NCBI RefSeq assembly: GCF_022458865.1
Contig: NZ_JAJNMU010000010.1
Span: 248,001-312,000, forward strand
Direction: 5' to 3'
Source of the DNA: Paenibacillus periandrae
GTDB taxonomy: Bacteria > Bacillota > Bacilli > Paenibacillales > NBRC-103111
DNA: 64,000 nucleotides
The notes under the pieces are model-generated. The model searched no databases and was not told the DNA's origin. It saw only the letters and a program-made list of their open reading frames with translations. Of this stretch, positions 16,683 to 24,460 are shown in pieces. The first letter of the stretch is position 1, and every line of letters starts with the position of its first letter. A program made the translations under genes and the position numbers.

Positions 16683-17771
16683 ATGTGGGCATTTATTAGT
16701 GTAATGTGTTTTCTGGGATCACTTGCTTGTTTACTCGGGGCGGTAATAGCGCTGTTTCAAAAGAAGGGACTACATACTAAATATTTCATACTATCAGGAG
16801 CGTTATTTGTGTTTTTTATTATTGCCATAAGTGCAACTGTAGCTTCATTTGAAGCCCCGGCTACTGCCAATAGAACGAATGTTGCTGCAACCACCGCATC
16901 CAACCAACTGAACACTCCCGTTAAAGAGGCTCCCAAAACAGTGCCGTATACCATTTTTGAAGATAATAAAAATGAGAAGGTGCCCAGCAGAAAAGTTAGG
17001 GTTATGACAGACGCCACTACCGAAGCTGAATTCAGGCAAATAGTAGAAAGTATACGTAAGGATTCCATGGGCTTCGAATATGTCTGGCTCTATTTTCATG
17101 ATCCCAAACCAAGTAAATATGGTAGTTCTGGAGATTTCGTGGGAGCTGTTCGCTTTCCGCTCACTCGTCGAGGTGTAGCTTTATCCGGTGCCAAAACTAT
17201 CGATGAATTATATCTTTCAATTGGTAATCGATCTGCTCAGACCCTTAAATCCGAAGTCGCCATTGATGTAAAACCCTATGAAGAGGCGGTTACCAAGCGT
17301 GAACAATCAAAACGGGTTGGCTCTATTAGTCCGAGCTTGGAGCAATTTAAACAGGCCTTTAATGCATCTGCCAAACAATTAGGGATTTCCCATCAAATTA
17401 ACAAGATCAATTTTATTGATTCAAAGCAAGTTAGTTTTGATGTAAAATTTACTGATCTTCTCACCTTAAGCGGAGACCTCAATGCCAAAGACGGAAGCCT
17501 GCGATCAGCCTTCATAGCCGGGGGAACGGATGGAACCGAAAAAACTGCAACCAATTTGCTGCAATCGTATGTTGCCTTGATCGCGGCTACGAATCCCGGC
17601 TTGTCACGGAAGGAATGTGAGGAAGTCCTCATGGATTTGGGTTTCATAGAAGGCAATGACACGCTTAATTTGAAAGCATCTGTAATTAAGAATGGGGTGA
17701 AATACTCCATTAAATCCAGCGAAAAAGCTGGCTTTTGGTTTTTTGTAGAAGACCCTAATCGTGAGTTTTGA
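16683..17771 (+). CDS. Membrane-anchored protein of unknown function
   Basis: This 362-aa protein has two N-terminal membrane helices (about 2-24 and 34-56), a Thr/Ala-rich linker (about 57-85) and a large soluble domain of about 280 residues with no motif I recognise. The soluble part contains two similar-sized halves (about 90-200 and 220-362). The Shine-Dalgarno is GAGG about 11 nt before the ATG. A strong terminator follows 14 nt after the stop, so it appears to be a complete single-gene unit. Confidence 0.7.
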   Translation: MWAFISVMCFLGSLACLLGAVIALFQKKGLHTKYFILSGALFVFFIIAISATVASFEAPATANRTNVAATTASNQLNTPVKEAPKTVPYTIFEDNKNEKVPSRKVRVMTDATTEAEFRQIVESIRKDSMGFEYVWLYFHDPKPSKYGSSGDFVGAVRFPLTRRGVALSGAKTIDELYLSIGNRSAQTLKSEVAIDVKPYEEAVTKREQSKRVGSISPSLEQFKQAFNASAKQLGISHQINKINFIDSKQVSFDVKFTDLLTLSGDLNAKDGSLRSAFIAGGTDGTEKTATNLLQSYVALIAATNPGLSRKECEEVLMDLGFIEGNDTLNLKASVIKNGVKYSIKSSEKAGFWFFVEDPNREF

Positions 17772-17784
17772 TTGCAAGGATACA

Positions 17785-17827
17785 TCAAGCCCGCATACCA
17801 GTTATCTGATAGCGGGCTTGACATTTG
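17785..17827 (+). terminator. Terminator of the 16683 gene
   Basis: TCAAGCCCGC (17785-17794) and GCGGGCTTGA (17812-17821) form a perfect 10-bp stem, followed by CATTTGC. It sits inside the only long frame that could extend the PanE-like remnant upstream, showing that the remnant's 5' part is not original coding sequence. Confidence 0.75.
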
Positions 17828-18453
17828 CAGGTCTATTCGGCGTTATTTTCTTATTGTCTATGAACAATGTTGTCTTTGGCTTCCCCGGAGCAGGAGGCGG
17901 CATAGCGGGCAATAAGCTTAGAGGCGGCTTTTTGAAAATAGTATTTCTAGAAAAACCACGGGCAGGCACTGAGCATATTAACCAATTGGTTAAAGAATGT
18001 TTTGAAAGTGCCCATTTTAAAATTAGTTGGGTAAAGGATATGCAAAACTGGCTATGGAATCACTTTGCTATGAATGCAGCTATGGAGACCGAGGTGTTGA
18101 AACGGGGAAGTTTTCCAGCGCTCATGAACCATAAGGACTCCTTTTCCAATGTTGGGTTGAGTATGAGGGAAATGATCCCTGTACTTAAAGCAAGAGGTGC
18201 AAAGCTTGATGCCATTTCTCTCTTGTTGACTAAAATTCCACCTGCCCTTCTCGGCACACTTTTTACCAAGGTTATTTTTGCAAAAGGCAGCTTGCCGCGA
18301 CTTTTCGTGGAATACAACAATAGTAAGGCAGGTTTTGCGGTACTTGAAGTTGTGAGAGAAGCCAAAAAGGTAGGCATACCTATACCGCGTCTTACGACGG
18401 CATTTGAAAATACGGAACATCATAAAGCTATTGAAAATCCCTTATTGCCTTAA
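17825..18453 (+). pseudogene. Truncated ketopantoate reductase (PanE/ApbA)-like gene
   Basis: The frame keeps the end of the NADP domain (VVFGFPGAGGG) and the helical C-terminal domain (LWNHFAMNAAMETEVLKRGSF) of a 2-dehydropantoate 2-reductase-like protein, about 200 residues. A normal enzyme is near 300 residues and starts with a Gly-rich nucleotide-binding fold, which is missing. Just upstream, GVIFLLSMNN matches the segment normally found about 18 residues earlier, so a small internal deletion is likely as well. The first usable ATG (17860) has no ribosome site. It is almost certainly inactive. Confidence 0.75.
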
Positions 18454-18472
18454 CTTTACCTACAATGCGAAT

Positions 18473-18511
18473 AGGAGCCGTGCTTCGTGTAGATCGAAGT
18501 GCGGCTCCTTT
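18473..18511. terminator. Bidirectional terminator between two converging remnants
   Basis: AGGAGCCG and CGGCTCCT close a stem with an inner CTTCG/CGAAG pair, and T/A tracts on both sides are short. It sits between the PanE-like remnant and the aldo/keto reductase remnant. Confidence 0.65.
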
Positions 18512-18519
18512 CATACAAA

Positions 18520-19029
18520 TCATTTGGAAGCAGCTGGGATGGCAATTTTAATCCCAACGGTTGCTGCCATTTGGGCTATAGCCTTCGGATCAGAATTTTT
18601 AACGTTCACGTCGACACGAGGGGTGTATGAAGCCTCCAACTGCTCAGCTTCTTCATTGGTCAGCTTAATCGAAAGGGCTGCAAGCGCATCGTCGATATGG
18701 CTGGTTTTGAGCGCTCCAATGATAGGCGCGGCAACAACTGGATTGCGATACAGCCAAGCAAGTGAAATCTGTGCACGGCTTACCCCACGTTCCTCTGCGA
18801 CTTTTCCAATCGCCTCAACGATCTTCTGATCGGCTGCCGCAGTTGCCTCAAAATACTTATCGGCACCAGCTTCGGAATCGGAGCGAGCCGTGGTCTCACC
18901 CCATGCACGAGCCAGACGGCCGCGGAAAAGCGGGCTGTAGATGATGGTCTGAACACCCTCGTCAGCACAAAGAGGAATGTTCAGAGGAGGAATTGCAGAC
19001 CTTGTTGATTGATCTAGATAAGGTAGCAT
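18520..19029 (-). pseudogene. C-terminal half of an aldo/keto reductase
   Basis: About 145 residues match the C-terminal half of an NADPH-dependent aldo/keto reductase: IPLCADEGVQTIIYSPLFRGRLARAW, RGVSRAQISLAWLYRNPVVAAPIIGA and SHIDDALAALSIKLTNEEAEQLE. The family is usually about 320 residues. The N-terminal half with the catalytic Asp/Tyr/Lys/His tetrad is gone. The first 15 residues of the open frame (MLPYLDQSTRSAIPP) do not fit the family and probably come from the junction. No good ribosome site precedes the ATG. Confidence 0.8.
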
Positions 19030-19173
19030 GAATCAACTCCTGATCCGCTATTTCCCATGAACAGCCTGTTTCTTTATTCAAAAACCACATATTCATCAGC
19101 CTCCTAAAATTAAAATAGGGGCATCCCTATAGACACCCCAACCGTGTTTCTTCTATATAGAATGTGTTCTCGT

Positions 19174-20022
19174 TTAAGATTTATTTGCTGTAAGCACAGC
19201 TAATGCTTCTGGCTTGATACATTTTGCACCATAGACCTGCAAACCTTTAATCGCATCAGAAAATTGCTTCTCTGGACGGTAAGCTTCAACCGAATCCACT
19301 TGACCAGCAAAGGAGATGGCACTTTTATGTCCGGCGATAATTTTATACTTGGCTCCTGTCGTATTCGGTACGTTATTCGACTTGTAAACTGACATATTAT
19401 CGATGTTGCCGACAAATCCAGTCCTCATGACATTGGCATCCTTCGTGTAACGTGGATCTTTCACCAAGAGTCCGTAGAAGAAAGCTGGGACAACAACAAA
19501 ACGATCCCCTTCAGGCACATCATTTTCATCTAAAATGACTCCCAAATCCACAAGGTAATCATAGGCTGTTGCTGAAGTCGGAATAATACGTGTTGTATCA
19601 TTTCCAATGACATTCCCTGCCTTTACTTCTGTATAAAATCCTGCGATATACTGATCCACCACATTAGCCAAACCATAGGATGCTTCTACGATACCTCCAC
19701 TCAACAAATCTACATTGGCTTGAACCGCATCCACATCATCAACAGTAAAGCTATAAAACTTAGCTTGGTCGATGGTCAGCGTTTTTTGTGCAGAGTCCAG
19801 CTCTTGTGGATTCCCGATTCCCGTTGATTTATCATACGTACCAATGGTTACTGCGCCAATAGAGTTAATTTTAACCATTGAGCCTTGTCCTTTAATTTCA
19901 CCTTCGTAATCAGTATTTACAATATTTCCATAGACCATATTCTTCTTAAAACTCTCATTTAAACGTGCGCTCCATATTGTCGGAACTACTCGGCCATCAA
20001 GGATGGCGGAACCTATATTTCC
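19174..20022 (-). pseudogene. Phage major capsid protein (P22 coat type) lacking its start
   Basis: The open frame gives about 282 residues of a P22 gene-5-like coat protein: VVPTIWSARLNESFKKNMVYG, VNTDYEGEIKGQGSMVKINS, SFTVDDVDAVQANVDLL and YDYLVDLGVILDENDVPEGDR. This is close to full length for the family. No start codon exists upstream of VVPTIWS before a TAA at 20023-20025, so only the first few codons are lost. An internal ATG at 19938 would drop the conserved first helix. No other phage structural gene is nearby. It is an orphan relic, cut next to an IS630 fragment. Confidence 0.75.
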
Positions 20023-20081
20023 TTAGTGGCATTCGCGATTATATCCGAAGGTCCGCGACATTGACGTCCCGATTTTGAATC

Positions 20082-20339
20082 TATTTTTCGCCATATGTGA
20101 TTGTCATCGTGCTAGACAAGGCGCGTATCCACCATGCTCATGCTATTCAGCCCTTACTTCGAGAACAAGTGAGACTCCGTTTGGTTTATTTGCCCAAATA
20201 CAGCCCTGAGCTTAATCCTGTCGAAGGTTTATGGAAATGGTTAAAGCAAAATGTAGTGAATAATGTCTTTTTCCATAAGTTTTACATCATTCGCTCTCAT
20301 GTCTCTATTTTCAATAGCGTATCAACTAAACTCCTCTAG
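20082..20339 (+). mobile_element. IS630-family transposase C-terminal remnant
   Basis: About 85 residues read YFSPYVIVIVLDKARIHHAH, then LRLVYLPKYSPELNPVEGLW, KWLKQNVVNNVFFHKFY and a tail. This is the last third of an IS630-family DDE transposase, including the second Asp (VLDKARIHH, usually VLDNARIHH) and the catalytic Glu in NPVEG. The first Asp and the N-terminal HTH are absent and a TGA lies two codons upstream. It abuts the broken capsid gene. Confidence 0.8.
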
Positions 20340-20482
20340 AGACCATTGACCGATTACTTATTAGGGTATGAATTTTTAGAAGGATCGGTAAAGAGCACCA
20401 GCCAAATGCGTTAAGGCCTGACCCCAGCTTAGATGACACAAACCACAATGGCTGAATTCCTCTACTTGCGCTTTTGCATACT

Positions 20483-20947
20483 TTAATATTGTCCTTTAAT
20501 TACAAAAAACGAGCCCCGAATTGTTCCAGCTAGTCTGGACTTCTGCCTGGCAAACTTAAACTTCTTCACTTCTAACTCCTTTGGTACCTCCATCCCCTCA
20601 GAAAGCTTAAAACCAACGGCCCGCTTCTTAGGGTCATCAACCGTATACATGACATTAATCTCAAGACCATCCTCATAAAAGACGTAGGTAAATTGGATAT
20701 TTTCTACTTGAAAACGCGACGTTTCTAAAGGTTTGGCCGCAAACGCAATATCACGTTCTTTCAAAATGCGGTTCACATAATCAAGGTTCTCCTGACTTTC
20801 GATAGCGGGTACAACCGTAAATTCATGTTTGTATTTGTTCATAAAGTAACGGGCTTCATTAGCACGTAAACCAGCAAGTGCTTCTGCTACAGGTGAAGAC
20901 TCTACACCAACGGTAGATACATTTTTGAAATCAACGATATACGACAT
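20483..20947 (-). CDS. Small protein of unknown function, partner of the GyrI-like gene
   Basis: This 154-aa soluble protein is not recognised. It starts with a strand (SYIVDFKNVSTVGVES), has a central charged helix (NEARYFMNKYKHEF) and later strands rich in aromatic residues (IQFTYVFYEDGLEINVMYTV). It follows the GyrI-like gene by 23 nt with GGAGGGACGG as ribosome site, so the two form an operon. The 140 bp downstream to the IS630 remnant show nothing. Function cannot be assigned. Confidence 0.7.
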   Translation of the reverse strand: MSYIVDFKNVSTVGVESSPVAEALAGLRANEARYFMNKYKHEFTVVPAIESQENLDYVNRILKERDIAFAAKPLETSRFQVENIQFTYVFYEDGLEINVMYTVDDPKKRAVGFKLSEGMEVPKELEVKKFKFARQKSRLAGTIRGSFFVIKGQY

Positions 20948-20970
20948 TTCCGTCCCTCCAATGCTCTCGT

Positions 20971-21450
20971 TTATTTCCTAACAACAGGAACCCACATTTC
21001 CCCATATACGAATCCGTCACGTTGCCCCATCTCAACCGTTGCATTGGGTCCGCCAACATAGGCAAAAGTCCGGGCTTCTGGCAAAACTTGACCGAAGGCA
21101 ATGCCAGTAAGCATATTGCTCATCTCTTCGGCCGTATTCCCTTCGCCTTTAATGACGAGGTATTGCCCCTTCGGGAATTCAATAACTCTGTGTTCTTCCG
21201 GTACCGATGCTTCTGTCATGACACCAGCATAATACATCCTTTTGTGATTTACAGCTTCGTTCACGGCAAAAATGTAGTCATTCGTGGCAACGGCCTTTAA
21301 AGCATCAAGCCTTCCATCCTGCTCTACTGCCCGCCAAAAGTTTTCCTTCTCCTTATTCATGCCGGCATAATCTGTGTAATCGCTCTTTAGCTCCGTGCCA
21401 ATACCTAGAACGATAAAGCTGTCTTTTTCCTCAAGGGTATACACTGCCAT
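20971..21450 (-). CDS. GyrI-like/effector-binding-domain protein
   Basis: This 159-aa protein matches the stand-alone AraC-effector-binding (GyrI-like) fold: FIVLGIGTELKSDYTDYAGM, NFWRAVEQDG, KRMYYAGVMTEASVPEEHRV, a glyoxal-bleomycin-like FPKGQYLVIKGEGNTAEEMS helix and a final strand. Such proteins bind small ligands and some protect against toxic compounds. The ATG at 21450 has AAAGGAG 8 nt upstream. A GTG three codons earlier lies within that site. The gene is divergent from a WYL regulator that likely controls it. Confidence 0.8.
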   Translation of the reverse strand: MAVYTLEEKDSFIVLGIGTELKSDYTDYAGMNKEKENFWRAVEQDGRLDALKAVATNDYIFAVNEAVNHKRMYYAGVMTEASVPEEHRVIEFPKGQYLVIKGEGNTAEEMSNMLTGIAFGQVLPEARTFAYVGGPNATVEMGQRDGFVYGEMWVPVVRK

Positions 21451-21555
21451 GATCAACACTCCTTTTATGAATTGATCAAATGATTTGTTTTCTCACTTGA
21501 TACGTTTATAATAAGTATAAATAATGTCAAAATATGATACTGTTTAGAGGGCCCA

Positions 21556-22521
21556 ATGAAAAAAATTGAACGAATTAACACCATCATGCGGTACATCAAC
21601 AACCGCGCCCACTTTACCATTTCTGAAATCATGCGAGAATTCAACATCTCTCGTTCTACGGCGATTAGAGATGTCAGAGAAATTGAGGCGATGGGAATGC
21701 CTCTTGTCGCCGAAGTCGGGAGGGACGGGGGTTATTTTGTCATGAAAAACTCTGTCCTACCCACTGTCCGCTTTACTGATAATGAGATTAAAGCTCTTTT
21801 TATTGCCTTTATGGCCACAAGAAATCAACAACTCCCCTATCTCAAGAGTCGCCAATCTTTAGCGGAAAAATTACTCGGCCTCATCTCGGAAAACCAGCAG
21901 GATGATCTTGTTCTGTTAAATCAAATTTTGCTGTTCGAAGGAACCAACCCCCACAATCCCGACCTGCTTGATCTGTCAGATCTGCCCCATCCTATGTTAG
22001 AACAACTCATCCAAATCCTTCTTATGGACAGCTATTTAGTGGTTTCCGTCGAAGAAGGAAGGGAAATAAAGTCTTATCCCATTTATCTAATACATCTATA
22101 TCGTGAAAAAAACTCATGGCAAATTGAAGGCTTTGACTTAGAAGAGGAAAAGAGGCTGATAATTCCCGTCGACAATCTCACCGATGTGAAACCATACCCT
22201 GAGAAAAAAAGAATAAGCAAGAAGAAGATTGTCGAACAACTAAGCAAGCAGGAAGAAGCCATCAACCTAGTCCTCGAACTCGGTCCAAAGGCGATTGCCC
22301 AGTTCAAAAAATACTATCCATTAAATATTTCCATTTCATATACGAATCCTTTTCAATCTACAGCTGTTCTAAAAACATTCATCAATGTTCATCATGCGGA
22401 GGAATTGGCTGAAATAACAAATTGGCTGCTTTTCCTTGGTGGAGACATCAAGGTTAAGGAGATGCCGAAAGAGGTTTTGGAGAGTTTGCAGAAGAGGTTG
22501 GACGTTTTAGGGAACAGTTGA
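21556..22521 (+). CDS. HTH-11/WYL-domain transcriptional regulator (YafY-like)
   Basis: This 321-aa protein has an N-terminal winged helix (about 1-60: RINTIMRYINNRAHFTISEI, FNISRSTAIRDVREIEAMG) and a C-terminal WYL-type ligand-binding region (about 150-230: YPIYLIHLYREKNSWQIEGF) plus a WCX-like tail. The W-Y-L core is altered here to YPIYLIHLY. Family members respond to nucleotides or small ligands. The intergenic region to the GyrI-like gene holds TTTATA-ATAAG-TATAAA (21505-21521), an A/T palindrome that could serve as operator. Confidence 0.85.
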   Translation: MKKIERINTIMRYINNRAHFTISEIMREFNISRSTAIRDVREIEAMGMPLVAEVGRDGGYFVMKNSVLPTVRFTDNEIKALFIAFMATRNQQLPYLKSRQSLAEKLLGLISENQQDDLVLLNQILLFEGTNPHNPDLLDLSDLPHPMLEQLIQILLMDSYLVVSVEEGREIKSYPIYLIHLYREKNSWQIEGFDLEEEKRLIIPVDNLTDVKPYPEKKRISKKKIVEQLSKQEEAINLVLELGPKAIAQFKKYYPLNISISYTNPFQSTAVLKTFINVHHAEELAEITNWLLFLGGDIKVKEMPKEVLESLQKRLDVLGNS

Positions 22522-22814
22522 AAGCCAGAATAAAACCTCTTATACTGCTGTCGGAAACAGGGGTTGAGTGCAAGCGACTATTCGCGCCTAGCCAGACTAG
22601 AGCGCTAACCTCTTCCGAGGCAGACACCCACTTCAGCTTCCTCAGCACACTTGCAGAGCTCGATACCTCGAGATCAAGCGGTGCAAACTCAGGAACTTCT
22701 GGGATGGCAAATATAGAAACATAGCTTCTGTTAGCGGGAATAGAAATTAATCTAATCCTCATCGTCTGTATTTATCTCTAATCGATAATCTCTGTATGAA
22801 TATGGGTTTTGGTG
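22522..22814. other. Unassigned intergenic region, possible dispersed repeat
   Basis: About 290 nt follow the WYL gene without a credible gene. Open frames exist on both strands (minus 22762-22454, plus 22518-22724) but neither has a ribosome site or a recognisable motif, and one runs into the WYL gene. Long open frames on both strands and higher GC than the flanks fit a dispersed intergenic repeat. No second copy was found within this window. Confidence 0.25.
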
Positions 22815-22843
22815 TAAAAAAAAGGAGCTGCTGCGGCAGCTTC
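22815..22843 (-). terminator. Minus-strand terminator of a lost gene
   Basis: AGCTGC-TGCG-GCAGCT forms a tight stem, with two more flanking pairs, and runs into eight or more T on the minus strand. It lies 24 nt after the stop of the 22867 remnant and shows that this was the true end of a gene. Confidence 0.75.
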
Positions 22844-22866
22844 TTCAAAAAATGATCTCCTTCGAA

Positions 22867-22985
22867 TCATCGACCGATGACAAGAACCTTATTACATAAC
22901 GCAAACCAATAATTGCGCGGGTTTGCGTCGATAAAATATTCAAACCTTTTTTCCATTTTTTCAACCCACTGGACGGTTACAACAA
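22867..22985 (-). pseudogene. C-terminal stub of an unknown gene
   Basis: About 38 codons read in a protein-like way (TVQWVEKMEKRFEYFIDANP, then RNYWFALCNKVLVIGR) and end at a TGA followed by a good terminator. The frame has no start and meets the broken response regulator at about 22985. I do not recognise the family. Confidence 0.45.
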
Positions 22986-23880
22986 ACCAGAGTTACGATC
23001 GATTGGCAGCGTAGCGGCTGTGTGGTCGTAGATACGTCCAAAGACGGTGATGAAGCGGTGCAACGCGTCTTGGATATTAATCCCGATATTGTCATTACCG
23101 ATATCCGCATGCTGAATATGGACGGTTTATCCATGATTGAACAACTTAAGTCCGTTCAGCCGAAAATTAAATTCGTTGTTCTAAGCGGTTATTCTGACTT
23201 TGACCTGGCGAAAAGGGCTATTCCCTTAGGCATTCATGCTTATCTTCTCAAGCCCGTTGAAGAGGAGGAGCTAGAGGATGCACTTCTCCGTTGCATTCAA
23301 AGCATTGAACAGAATTTCGATCGGAAAATCATATTCGGATTTAGCCTCTCTCAGCAAATCATTTGAAGAAGCCCAGTCTGTTAGCGGCTATTGGTCACAT
23401 AGAGCACCAAATGCCATCATTTTTTTCAACGAGGCCACCACGGAAGAAATCACTCCTTTTCCACATGATTTATTGCAGGAACTGCAACATGCCATTAATC
23501 ATTTGGATAAAGATGCAATCCATAGTAATATTGATGAACTAATTGGCCATTGGGAGAGGAAATCCCCAAGCTTGTCTACGCATACTGTTAAAGCACAGAT
23601 GGTTTCACTCTTACTGAGTTCTTTGCAAACGCTGACTTCTGATGAAAAGCAAAAGGAAGAGTGGATTAGTCAAGAAATCGTCCACTTTAGCGAATCAAAT
23701 GCTTATCGGTCTATCGAGGAATGCAAGTCGTGGTTAAGCACTATGATTGAGAAAATCATAGACGTGAAACTTCGCACCCTATCCTCTCTGAGAAAATATG
23801 TTATTGAAGAAGTTAAAGCTTACATTCATCAAAATTTCCAATCTAAAATTACACTTGCTTCCCTCTCCGAGCATCGGGAA
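22985..23880 (+). pseudogene. YesN-type response regulator, truncated at both ends and frameshifted
   Basis: The receiver domain lacks its first ~28 residues (the remnant starts in VTIDWQRSGCVVVDTSKDGD), keeps the phospho-acceptor Asp in IVITDIRMLNMDG and the Lys in YLLKPVEEEE, and then shifts frame near 23320: QSIEQNFDR in one frame continues as SYSDLASLSKSFEEAQSVSG in another. The central helical region follows. The AraC domain stops at TLASLSEH just as it begins, at the junction near 23870. No kinase partner is present. Confidence 0.8.
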
Positions 23881-23956
23881 CATGCTTGAGCAGCACGGCC
23901 CGCGCCTCGGGATTCGCCCAGATCACGTCGATTTTCGTTTGCTCCGTAAAAGACAT
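23849..23956 (-). pseudogene. N-terminal fragment of an unknown gene
   Basis: A minus-strand start with a good ribosome site (AAGGGGGAGATTGGCA before ATG at 23956) opens a frame reading MSFTEQTKIDVIWANPEARA, then VLLKHVPDARRG before it meets the broken regulator at about 23870. Upstream DNA to about 24070 is A/T-rich and promoter-like. It looks like the intact 5' end of a gene whose remainder was removed. Family not recognised. Confidence 0.5.
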
Positions 23957-24187
23957 TGCCAATCTCCCCCTTCATGGTAATGTAAACATTCCTAAACAAT
24001 GAATAAACTGAATTCAAATGGTTAGTCGTTTTTCAGCTGACTGAGCCTTATATTCTACGATCACATCGTATCAGCCGTCCTCAGGAGTGTTATCGCCTAG
24101 AGTTTGATTCCCTACCTTGGAACGCACTTGGAGCGTCCAAGTAAAGCCGTTCCGCAATTTGGCCAAACCGGGATGTGCGCAAACAGG

Positions 24188-24235
24188 CAACAGGTGCAGC
24201 AGCCCGACTGGAACAGCAGGGCCCTGCACCTGTTC
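24188..24235 (-). terminator. Stem-loop after the CBM9-like remnant
   Basis: CAACAGGTGCAG and CTGCACCTGTTC pair across a GC-rich 24-nt loop, 18 nt downstream of the remnant's stop. A short T-rich run follows on the minus strand. The rest of 23957-24187 shows nothing recognisable. Confidence 0.5.
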
Positions 24236-24252
24236 ATCTCTACATCTATGCT

Positions 24253-24400
24253 TTAGTTGGACGGGGCTGCAAACCTGACGGGTTTGTACAGAGCCGGATT
24301 TTTGGTCGAGCCGATTCCGCCCCCCACTCAAACCAGCCTGCGTCTCCCCCATCGGCATCGTTGACCAGCAGGGAGAAACTATATGATTTCGCTGACATCA
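24253..24400 (-). pseudogene. CBM9-like C-terminal remnant of a glycosidase-type gene
   Basis: One frame reads AKSYSFSLLVNDADGGDAGW, then FEWG. After the GGGGGG run the sense continues one base out of phase as GGIGSTKNPALYKPVRFAAP and stops at 24253. Joined, it is the typical end of a CBM9/DOMON-like domain (compare GMNIAINDAD...TASSKNPSKYANWKF in the neighbouring 1404-aa protein). A one-base indel in the G run separates the halves. It is the tail of a second, lost enzyme gene of related architecture. Confidence 0.65.
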
Positions 24401-24460
24401 GCCTTATCGTTAAAGAGATAGCACCCGATGAATCTTACTTAAGCTGGTCCAGTGTTACCG

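Noticed and set aside
17761..17860. Extending the PanE-like frame back to the ATG at 17761
   Set aside because: This part is the stem-loop terminator of the preceding gene read as codons and overlaps that gene's stop.
19174..20339. An active prophage or integrated element
   Set aside because: Only one capsid gene and an IS tail are present. No integrase, terminase, portal or att-type repeats were seen.
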